NCBI GenBank assembly: GCA_016282555.1
Contig: JAEEKU010000058.1
Location: 1-12,004, forward strand
Direction of reading: 5' to 3'
Source: Methanomassiliicoccaceae archaeon
GTDB taxonomy: Archaea; Thermoplasmatota; Thermoplasmata; Methanomassiliicoccales; Methanomethylophilaceae
Length of the DNA stretch: 12,004 bases
Under the pieces are notes generated by a model. The model worked only from the letters and a program-made list of their open reading frames with translations, was not told the DNA's origin and searched no databases. Each line of letters starts with the position of its first letter. Position 1 is the stretch's first letter. Of the stretch, positions 6,708 through 12,004 are shown piece after piece. A program made the position numbers and the translations under genes.

Positions 6708-7820
6708 ATGAAAGGTCGTATCCTGCCCAGGGATGAACTAAGCGGGCTTCCGAAAACCGTTCACGGAGGACAGGCGTGGAAACTCAGAGATATCGAGGAC
6801 TACAGCCACAATCTGAATCCGTTCGGTCCGCCGGAAGATCTCGGCGAGATTATCGCCTCCGCCGTCGGCGAAGTGGGACATTATCCGGACGATTCATGCA
6901 GCGAACTGAAGGAGACCATTTCCAAAACTTTCAACGTCAGTTCCGAGTGCATAACGATCGGCGCCGGCTCGTCGGATATCATCAGAAACGTGCCCAACAC
7001 CTTCTTCAGACATGACGATAAGATCATCATCTGCAAACCGTCTTTCGCCGAATACGCCCAGCAGTGCAGAATTGCCGGAGCGTCCGTCAGCTGGAACGTT
7101 CTGGATAAGGAAAATGATTTCAGAATCGATCCCGACAGGCTGATCGCCGCGGCATCCTCCGCGAAAGCGGTTTACATATGCAACCCCAACAACCCCACCG
7201 GCAGGATAGAGCCCAGAAACAATCTCATCAAAATAGTAAGGGCATGCGAGGAGACAGGCACGCTGGTATTTCTCGACGAGACGCTTCTGGAGCTGGTTCC
7301 CGGATACATGGACATTACTCTTTCAGGATCCGTGGACAAATTCAGCAACCTTATCGTCGCCTCCTCTCTGACGAAATCCTTCGCGATTCCCGGAATAAGA
7401 ATAGGATTCGGATTCGCCAACACCGATCTTATATCCGAAATGGAGAAGGTCCGCATGACGTGGAACGTCGGCCAGATAGAGCAGACTGTCGCCAACGTGC
7501 TGATCAGGGACAGAATGGATTACGTAGACCGCGCGGCCGCCCTGATGGCCGAGGAATCGGAGATCATGAACACTTCCCTCAAGGAGATAGATTTCCCCGC
7601 CGGACCCGTGTCGGACTCCTTCTTCTACTTCAGTTCAGTAGAACCATTGGGAATGGATGCCGCCGAATTCAAAAGAAAAATGCTAAGCAAGGGGATAATG
7701 ATCAGAGACTGCTCCTCTTTCGGAGAGGAGTACTCGCATTACATCCGCTACAGCGTCAAAGACAGGGAGAGAAACTGCCGTTTCATCGCTGCCGCTGATT
7801 CAGTGATCAACGGGCGATGA
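6708..7820 (+). CDS. cobD: L-threonine-O-3-phosphate decarboxylase (CobD), PLP enzyme
   Basis: The 370-residue protein has the fold-type I aminotransferase layout shared by HisC and CobD. The N-terminal HGGQAW and SHNLNPFGPP (residues 33-42) are typical of CobD, where the HGG segment is conserved. CNPNNPTG (158-165) and FLDE with Asp190 contact the PLP ring, and Lys223 in SSLTKSFAIPGIRIGF is the PLP-binding lysine. CobD decarboxylates L-threonine phosphate to (R)-1-amino-2-propanol phosphate, the linker that CbiB attaches to the corrinoid. Histidinol-phosphate aminotransferase is the main alternative by sequence, but cbiB begins only 4 nt after the stop and all four following genes are cobamide genes, so CobD is strongly favoured. 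It ends at the normal CobD length, with no C-terminal threonine-kinase extension like that of some methanogen CobD proteins. It is the first gene of the operon. Confidence 0.88.
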   Translation: MKGRILPRDELSGLPKTVHGGQAWKLRDIEDYSHNLNPFGPPEDLGEIIASAVGEVGHYPDDSCSELKETISKTFNVSSECITIGAGSSDIIRNVPNTFFRHDDKIIICKPSFAEYAQQCRIAGASVSWNVLDKENDFRIDPDRLIAAASSAKAVYICNPNNPTGRIEPRNNLIKIVRACEETGTLVFLDETLLELVPGYMDITLSGSVDKFSNLIVASSLTKSFAIPGIRIGFGFANTDLISEMEKVRMTWNVGQIEQTVANVLIRDRMDYVDRAAALMAEESEIMNTSLKEIDFPAGPVSDSFFYFSSVEPLGMDAAEFKRKMLSKGIMIRDCSSFGEEYSHYIRYSVKDRERNCRFIAAADSVINGR

Positions 7821-7824
7821 TCAG

Positions 7825-8844
7825 ATGGAGCTGTGGATCGACGGGGTACTGATCATCATCGCAGCGCTGCTGATTGACAGATTCATCGGCGAGCTCCCCA
7901 ACTCCGTGCATCCCCTGAGGTGGATGGGAAACATTCTGGGATTCATCGACCGCCATATTTCCCGCAGGGATACGGCCGGCACGTCGGCAATCGGTTTCCT
8001 TTCTTATCTTTTAGTATTCGTCCTGTTCTGCGGAATCGCCCTTATCCTCACGTCTCTGACCAGATACGCGGTGTCATCGCTGGTTTCCCCGGAGTGGGGA
8101 GAAATCGCATGGATAATCGTCACCGCTTTCATCTTCAAGATAACCTTCGCCGTGTTTTCGTTCAGGCATCACTGCGATCCGATAATCGACGATCTGGAGA
8201 ACGGGGAAACGGAAAAAGCCGCGGAGAAGGTCCAGATGATCGTCAGCAGGAATACGAAAGGAATGGATCCGGAGCATATAGCGTCTTCGTGCTGCGAAAC
8301 CGTGTCGGAGAATCTCGTGGACAGCGTGTATTCCCCGGTTCTGTACTTCGGGATTCTGGGAATTCCGGGAGCGGTGATGTTCCGCTGCGCCAACCTCATG
8401 GACGCGATGTGGGGGTATCTCAACGATAAATACGCCAGACTCGGTTTCTTCCCGGCGAAATTCGACGACGTTCTGGGATTCTTCACTTCAAGAATATCTC
8501 CGTATTTCATCGCGGCTGCCGCGGCGGCCATGGGCCTTAACTGGCGCGCGGCGGTGCCTGCCGCCAGAGAGGGGCATTCTCTTACCCCGAGCCCCAACAG
8601 CGGATGGTCGATGACCGCGGCCGCAGCGGTGCTCGACATAAGCATGGAGAAAAAAGGCGTTTACGTTATGGGAACCGGACCTCTTCCGGGACCCGATGAT
8701 GTAAGATTATGCTGCAGGCTGATAGAACTGGCTTCGGTGATGTTTATACTCTCCGCCGGCCTTATTCTGTACTGCCTGCTCGGCATTCATGTTCAGTTAT
8801 TGGCGGAAAATATATTCGACGGAATATGGGAGGCTTTGTTCTGA
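7825..8844 (+). CDS. cbiB: Adenosylcobinamide-phosphate synthase CbiB (membrane protein)
   Basis: The 339-residue product belongs to the CbiB/CobD family of integral membrane amide synthases, which join aminopropanol phosphate to the f-side chain of adenosylcobyric acid. Family motifs in order are HPLRWMG (29-35), SRNTKGMD (141-148), ETVSENLVDSVYSPVLYF (158-175), the ANLMDAMWGY region (189-198), KFDDVLGFFTSRISP (212-226) and TPSPNSGW (254-261). Hydrophobic segments occur near 7-19, 56-79, 92-112, 225-237 and 303-321. The start lies 4 nt after the cobD stop, and GATGATC just before it may act as a weak ribosome site. Its product is the substrate that CobY activates, and CbiZ in the next gene makes the cobyric acid it uses from scavenged cobinamide. 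Confidence 0.93.
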   Translation: MELWIDGVLIIIAALLIDRFIGELPNSVHPLRWMGNILGFIDRHISRRDTAGTSAIGFLSYLLVFVLFCGIALILTSLTRYAVSSLVSPEWGEIAWIIVTAFIFKITFAVFSFRHHCDPIIDDLENGETEKAAEKVQMIVSRNTKGMDPEHIASSCCETVSENLVDSVYSPVLYFGILGIPGAVMFRCANLMDAMWGYLNDKYARLGFFPAKFDDVLGFFTSRISPYFIAAAAAAMGLNWRAAVPAAREGHSLTPSPNSGWSMTAAAAVLDISMEKKGVYVMGTGPLPGPDDVRLCCRLIELASVMFILSAGLILYCLLGIHVQLLAENIFDGIWEALF

Positions 8845-9854
8845 AGTACATATCTTCTATAGAAAAGACCAAAATTAACGGAATGACTGTCGGAATCGTA
8901 AGATTCAAAGAGACTATGGAATGCATGAGCTCCGCGATCCTGAACGGCGGAATGACCGAAACGGACGCGCTTTTCATCATGCAGGTCCCTCACGACTATG
9001 ACGAGAGCGATCCGGTGAAACATGCTGCGTCCGTCAGGGATCTTCTGAAACTTCCGGCAAATTCCGTGGGGATGATGACCGCGGCCGAGGTCGATTACGT
9101 TTTCAACATCAAAGAAGCCGTCTTCGGCGGAGTGTCGGCCGCGGCCGTGGCGACGGCGGGCCTCAGCAACCATGTGGTCGCAGGAGATGTTCTGGAAGAC
9201 TGGAAGTCCCGCCACGAGATCTCTCTGAAGAGAGCCGCGAGAATGATGGCGGGAACGATCAACATAGCCCTGATCACCGAATCCCCGATCACCGATGCAG
9301 GGAAGATCAACCTCTTCATGCCCGTGGTCGAGGGCAAATCCGCAGCTATGGGAGACCTCGGCTTCAGGGAAACCGGAACCACGTCCGACTCGATGGCGGT
9401 GATTTCCCCCAAATCCGGAGAAAGAATAACTTATACCGGCACCGGATCGAAGATAGGCATCGCGTCTGCGAAAGCAGCGAGAGCCGCGGTGAAATGCGCT
9501 CTGCTGAACCGCACCGAAGCGCCCGTGCCCGAAAAACCCCTGGCAATGCTGAACAGACTCGGATATGACGAGGATAAAATAAGAAGCATGTGCGGCGGCG
9601 ATCCGGATCCGGAAAAATTCTCAGAGGCTCTGCACAGGATGCTGGACGGAGAGGAGATGCGCACCTTCCTGGATCTGCTGGTCTTCGTTTCCTACAGAGC
9701 GGACAGCTTCTTCAGAGACGGAAACAAATCCGTTATTCCCGTGATTTCCGGATTCTGCAGCTCTTACCTGGGAGCGGTTCCGGATCTGAGCGAGGGCGTT
9801 GTGAGGGGTGCCGTTAAAGTTATCGCATCCAAAGCTTACGCGGAATGCAGGTGA
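8826..9854 (+). CDS. cbiZ: Adenosylcobinamide amidohydrolase CbiZ with extra C-terminal domain
   Basis: With the ATG at 8826 the protein has 342 residues. Residues about 20-228 are the CbiZ domain: VSAAAVATAGLSN (103-115), INIALITESPITDAGKIN (145-162), the VVEGKSAAMGDLGF block (167-180) and GTTSDSMAV (184-192) follow the family order. CbiZ hydrolyses adenosylcobinamide at the aminopropanol amide, giving adenosylcobyric acid, so that salvaged corrinoids re-enter before CbiB. Residues about 240-342 form an extra domain without a motif I can assign firmly; a diverged CobZ-like alpha-ribazole-phosphate phosphatase is one idea, as in the CbiS fusion. The start is uncertain. The ATG at 8826 overlaps cbiB by 19 nt and has a weak upstream site, while GGGAGG (8828-8833) points to a CTG at 8841. 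An ATG at 8883 is also possible, but the ATG at 8709 lies deep inside cbiB and is unlikely. Confidence 0.85.
   Translation: MGGFVLKYISSIEKTKINGMTVGIVRFKETMECMSSAILNGGMTETDALFIMQVPHDYDESDPVKHAASVRDLLKLPANSVGMMTAAEVDYVFNIKEAVFGGVSAAAVATAGLSNHVVAGDVLEDWKSRHEISLKRAARMMAGTINIALITESPITDAGKINLFMPVVEGKSAAMGDLGFRETGTTSDSMAVISPKSGERITYTGTGSKIGIASAKAARAAVKCALLNRTEAPVPEKPLAMLNRLGYDEDKIRSMCGGDPDPEKFSEALHRMLDGEEMRTFLDLLVFVSYRADSFFRDGNKSVIPVISGFCSSYLGAVPDLSEGVVRGAVKVIASKAYAECR
8828..8833 (+). promoter_or_regulatory. Strong Shine-Dalgarno sequence without a standard start codon at the right distance
   Basis: GGGAGG is a near-perfect Shine-Dalgarno sequence inside the 3' end of cbiB. Seven nt further on comes CTG (8841-8843), in frame with cbiZ and overlapping the cbiB stop TGA as CTGA. 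No in-frame ATG, GTG or TTG occurs at a usable distance downstream. It may set a CTG start for cbiZ or be accidental. Confidence 0.45.
9849..9854 (+). promoter_or_regulatory. Shine-Dalgarno sequence of cobS
   Basis: AGGTGA, identical to part of the anti-Shine-Dalgarno complement, overlaps the cbiZ stop codon and lies 4 nt before the cobS ATG at 9859. It sets this start over an in-frame ATG at 9808 inside cbiZ. Confidence 0.65.
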
Positions 9855-9858
9855 GACG

Positions 9859-10692
9859 ATGAGCGCCGTATCCGCCCTCAGAGGCATGGTTTCCTTCTTC
9901 ACGCTGTGGCATCTCGATATAACGCAGGAAGACATAGACTCCATGGAGGACGGATTCCATCTGGTGCCGGCGGTCGGCCTCGTCTTCGGATCGATATCGA
10001 TGCTTCTCATGGCTGTGCTGTTCCTCTTCGGCGAGAGGACAGATACATACACGGGAATGCTGGCGGCCGCGGCATGCCTCCTTACCGCCTACATCGGAAG
10101 CAAATTCATCCATTTCGACGGCCTTACCGATTTCGGAGACGGGATGATCGTATCCGGGAAAAGAGAAGATCATATCAGGGCGCTTAAGGACACGCTGGTC
10201 GGAGCCGGCGGAATAGGCGTCGCTCTGGCCGTCACGCTGGCATCGTTCTCTGTGTATTCGGCATGGAACGTTCCCCTGCTCATCATTCTCGCGCCCGCTG
10301 CCGAGATCATGGTGAAGAACGCGATGGTTTTCGCCGCCGCTTTCGGCCTTCCCAGCAACGGAATGGCCGGAAGGCAGGTGTCCAAAACCACCGGGAAATC
10401 CGCGGCGAAAAGCGTAATCGTAAGCGCTCTGTGCGCCGCCGGAATCTCCGCGGTTTCGGGATGGATCTACTGCTGCCTGACCGGAGAACAGGAAATAATC
10501 GTTCCCCTGACGATAACCTTATTGTCCGGGCTTGCCGTTTCATGCATAGCGGGATGGATCATGGCTAAAGCGGCGAACAGGACGTTCGGGTTCGTAAACG
10601 GGGATATCCTCGGCGCGACCAACGAGATCTGCAGGCCGCTGGCCGTTTTCGCTATGGGCGCAGTGTTTCTGGTGATACGATGGACGCTCTGA
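9859..10692 (+). CDS. cobS: Adenosylcobinamide-GDP ribazoletransferase (cobalamin synthase) CobS
   Basis: The 277-residue membrane protein has the standard CobS length. The key motif HFDGLTDFGDG (85-95) corresponds to the family's DGLxDxxDG aspartate cluster, which binds the metal and the GDP-corrinoid. The N-terminal ALRGMVSFFTLW and the later GAGGIGVALAV (115-125) are also family features. Hydrophobic segments near 37-57, 66-81, 115-133 and 137-156, with others toward the C-terminus, show that it is an integral membrane protein. It joins adenosylcobinamide-GDP to alpha-ribazole or its 5'-phosphate, the last joining step of cobamide synthesis. The ATG at 9859 is 4 nt after the cbiZ stop and has AGGTGA in front of it. 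Its 3' end overlaps cobY by 13 nt, which suggests coupled translation of two successive enzymes. Confidence 0.94.
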   Translation: MSAVSALRGMVSFFTLWHLDITQEDIDSMEDGFHLVPAVGLVFGSISMLLMAVLFLFGERTDTYTGMLAAAACLLTAYIGSKFIHFDGLTDFGDGMIVSGKREDHIRALKDTLVGAGGIGVALAVTLASFSVYSAWNVPLLIILAPAAEIMVKNAMVFAAAFGLPSNGMAGRQVSKTTGKSAAKSVIVSALCAAGISAVSGWIYCCLTGEQEIIVPLTITLLSGLAVSCIAGWIMAKAANRTFGFVNGDILGATNEICRPLAVFAMGAVFLVIRWTL

Positions 10693-11381
10693 TAAACGCC
10701 GGAGGAAAAGGTACCCGCATGGGAAGATGCGGCATAGAGAAGCCCATGCAGGAAATTTACGGCATACCGACCGTCAGAAGGGTAGCGGACGCTATCAGAT
10801 CCTCGGACTACATCGACGAGATACACGTTTCAGTCAGCAGCAACACCCCCGAGACGGAGAAATATCTCCAGAGCATCGGAATCGATACCATCCTCACTTC
10901 CGGAGAGAGTTTCATGGACGATCTCCACACTTCTTTCGAACAGATAAACTCCGAATACATACTGACCTGCCCTTCGGATCTTCCTCTCCTGTCCACGGAT
11001 GCCATCAACAGCTTCATAGAATTCTTCGAACCGGGCACCATGCAGTCCGCCATTGCGGTGGTGGACGAGGAGACCGTCCGTTCAGCCGGAATTACGCCCT
11101 CTTATACGCGCGAGGACGGCGGAAAAAACTGGGTTCTCTCGGGAATCTGCATCATGAACAGGGAAAAAACGCTCAACGGTGAGTATCTCGAGGAAGTCCT
11201 GTACAAAACGAACCGCCTCGATCTGTCGGTGAACGTCAATACCCGGTCCGAACTCTCTCTCGCCCGCATCCTTTTCGGGAAAGAGGGAAAAAAGTTTCAG
11301 GTCCGATTTTTCCTGCCGGAAATTCCGGAAGCAGATCGCCTGATCATGCCCGGCTCTGGATCAGCCCGTCTAAAAATCTGA
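10680..11381 (+). CDS. cobY: Adenosylcobinamide-phosphate guanylyltransferase CobY (archaeal type)
   Basis: The 233-residue protein starts MDALINAGGKGTRMG followed by EKP at 20-22. This is the nucleotide-binding signature of the MobA/GlmU-like nucleotidyltransferase fold, and its wording matches archaeal CobY. The metal-binding Asp lies in TCPSDLPLLS (96-105), and NVNTRSEL (185-192) marks the usual CobY C-terminus. CobY transfers GMP from GTP to adenosylcobinamide phosphate, giving adenosylcobinamide-GDP for CobS. It is the archaeal, non-homologous replacement for bacterial CobU/CobP and lacks a kinase activity. GGTGAT (10671-10676) lies 3 nt before the ATG within the end of cobS. About 33 residues beyond the usual end (200-233) are unassigned, and the last 12 codons overlap the convergent regulator gene. 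It is the last gene of the operon. Confidence 0.9.
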   Translation: MDALINAGGKGTRMGRCGIEKPMQEIYGIPTVRRVADAIRSSDYIDEIHVSVSSNTPETEKYLQSIGIDTILTSGESFMDDLHTSFEQINSEYILTCPSDLPLLSTDAINSFIEFFEPGTMQSAIAVVDEETVRSAGITPSYTREDGGKNWVLSGICIMNREKTLNGEYLEEVLYKTNRLDLSVNVNTRSELSLARILFGKEGKKFQVRFFLPEIPEADRLIMPGSGSARLKI

Positions 11382-11685
11382 TTATGTCTCTGAATCTGCA
11401 CGCGTTCAGAAAATACACGTGATCGTTGCCGTCGCGCCGGGACGAGATCAATCCCGCAGCTTTCATCTTGCGGATGGCGGCATTGGCGGAAGCCGCGTCC
11501 AGGCCGAAGACCCCGTCCTGGATCGGAGATCTGATCTCCTCTCTGGACAATCCCCTGACCATCGTAAGAACGTCTTTGTCGGCCATGGCAGAAAAGAATT
11601 CCGATTCCGGATCGTCGGAAATGGCGAGCGGGCCTCTCTTCGTCAGGCAGACATGTTTGCTGGGACGCGGGGATTCACTATCCAT
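11344..11685 (-). CDS. Winged-helix (ArsR-like) transcriptional regulator
   Basis: This 113-residue basic protein reads as a small winged-helix DNA-binding protein. After a polar N-terminus (1-30), helices lead to a recognition region, DAASANAAIRKMKAAGLISSRR (about 63-84), then a wing (GNDHVYFL) and a C-terminal helix (FRDIIRFLDGLI). This order resembles ArsR-type or MarR-like archaeal regulators. The pattern 'DAASANAAIRKMKAAGLI' is the helix-turn-helix followed by 'L.AAGL'. I see no cysteine or histidine cluster for metal sensing; Cys13 and Cys96 are isolated. It has no Shine-Dalgarno sequence but has a TATA-like box 22-30 nt upstream, consistent with a leaderless message. It converges on cobY and overlaps its 3' end by 38 bp. 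Its targets are unknown; the cobamide operon is a possible but unproven target. Confidence 0.72.
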   Translation of the reverse strand: MDSESPRPSKHVCLTKRGPLAISDDPESEFFSAMADKDVLTMVRGLSREEIRSPIQDGVFGLDAASANAAIRKMKAAGLISSRRDGNDHVYFLNACRFRDIIRFLDGLIQSRA

Positions 11686-11706
11686 AACCGCTGATTCCCG
11701 GCCCGC

Positions 11707-11715
11707 AATAAAAAA
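11707..11715 (-). promoter_or_regulatory. TATA-like box of the winged-helix regulator
   Basis: TTTTTTATT on the minus strand lies 22-30 nt before the ATG at 11685, and a purine-rich GAAAGTGAAAG just upstream could serve as the BRE that TFB binds. The AAAG repeat there might alternatively be an operator half-site. The spacing implies a leaderless transcript. Confidence 0.45.
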
Positions 11716-11724
11716 CTTTCACTT

Positions 11725-12004
11725 TCAATTGTAGCCCATGATCTTCCGGTAGATCTCATGGACCTTTTCCGTCAGATCGGAGCAGGTTATTTCCCCCGAG
11801 GACGAGATCACGGCGCCCACGGAAGCGCCGCCGCAGCCCACGCCCTCCTTGATGAATCCCCACTCGTAGGCCTGAAGCCCCTCGTACGGGCTCTCCGAAT
11901 AGTCCACATTAACGAAGACTATAGGGATGTCGTCGGATATGCTGTCCATTATCTTGCGCATGTTGGATTTGGGATCACCCATCAGCCACCTGGTGGTTCC
12001 CTGC
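11725..12004 (-). CDS. Unrecognised protein, C-terminal part (runs off right edge)
   Basis: An open frame enters at the right edge and ends at the TGA at 11725-11727; about 92 residues are visible. The frame is open beyond the ATG at 11982, and the residues before it (GTTRWL) look coding, so the true start is probably outside the window. Visible features are a hydrophobic strand (IPIVFVNVDYSE), EWGFIKEGVGCGGASVGAVISSSGE with a CGG motif, and an amphipathic C-terminal helix (LTEKVHEIYRKIMGYN). I do not recognise the family. The alternation of strand and glycine-rich turn suggests a small alpha/beta domain. The gene lies 39 bp upstream of the winged-helix gene on the same strand, but that gene has its own TATA-like box. 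Confidence 0.6.
   Translation of the reverse strand, partial: QGTTRWLMGDPKSNMRKIMDSISDDIPIVFVNVDYSESPYEGLQAYEWGFIKEGVGCGGASVGAVISSSGEITCSDLTEKVHEIYRKIMGYN

Noticed and set aside
8709..8825. Upstream start of cbiZ at 8709
   Set aside because: It would overlap the conserved 3' part of cbiB by 136 nt, and the extra residues have no CbiZ character.
11270..11300. Frameshift at the A-rich run in cobY explaining the long C-terminus
   Set aside because: The shifted frame does not give a better family-like ending, and the conserved NVNT region lies before the run, so an intact gene with an extension is simpler.
1..12004. CRISPR arrays, insertion sequences, tRNA or rRNA genes, prophage or defence genes
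   Set aside because: No spaced direct repeats, transposase motifs, terminal inverted repeats or cloverleaf-like sequence were seen by eye; gaps between genes are all under about 170 bp. The window looks like an ordinary metabolic region, not a mobile island.

Overview
The window reads as archaeal chromosome. The best guess is a member of Thermoplasmatota of the Methanomassiliicoccales type, a host-associated or anaerobic methylotrophic methanogen lineage. The archaeal assignment rests on a FEN-1 flap endonuclease with a C-terminal PCNA-binding motif, the archaeal-type guanylyltransferase CobY in place of bacterial CobU/CobP, a CbiZ amidohydrolase, and TATA-like boxes about 25-28 nt before several start codons. 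The order-level guess is inference: no methanogenesis gene is visible here.

Layout. Positions 1-2311 (minus) hold the N-terminal 770 codons of a CobN-type metallochelatase that runs off the left edge. A short divergent promoter region separates it from a plus-strand pair, ribulose-phosphate 3-epimerase (2439-3092) and FEN-1 (3102-4130). A hairpin at 4138-4157 separates these from a convergent minus-strand pair: citrate synthase (5148-6542), then a membrane SPFH/prohibitin-like protein (4162-5136). A second divergent promoter region (6543-6707) leads into a compact plus-strand cobamide operon: cobD (6708-7820), cbiB (7825-8844), cbiZ (about 8826-9854), cobS (9859-10692) and cobY (10680-11381). 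The right end holds two minus-strand genes: a small winged-helix regulator (11344-11685), whose 3' end overlaps that of cobY, and the C-terminal part of an unrecognised protein (11725-12004).

How the genes work together. The five-gene operon covers most of the late (nucleotide-loop) steps of cobamide assembly. CobD makes aminopropanol phosphate, CbiB attaches it to adenosylcobyric acid, CobY activates the product with GTP, and CobS joins it to the alpha-ribazole part. CbiZ lets scavenged cobinamides re-enter as adenosylcobyric acid. The divergent cobN suggests that corrin-ring metal insertion may also be encoded, so both synthesis and salvage look possible. Neither CobT nor a stand-alone alpha-ribazole-phosphate phosphatase is present. 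The roughly 100-residue C-terminal extension on CbiZ is the most interesting unexplained element, because a CbiZ-CobZ fusion (CbiS) is known in another archaeon.

Promoter and ribosome-site pattern: first genes of transcripts (cobN, rpe, cobD, the regulator) have a TATA-like box so close to the ATG that leaderless mRNAs are likely. Citrate synthase and the operon-internal genes SPFH, cobS and cobY have clear Shine-Dalgarno sequences. All intergenic gaps are short and no tRNA, rRNA, CRISPR array or insertion sequence was seen.
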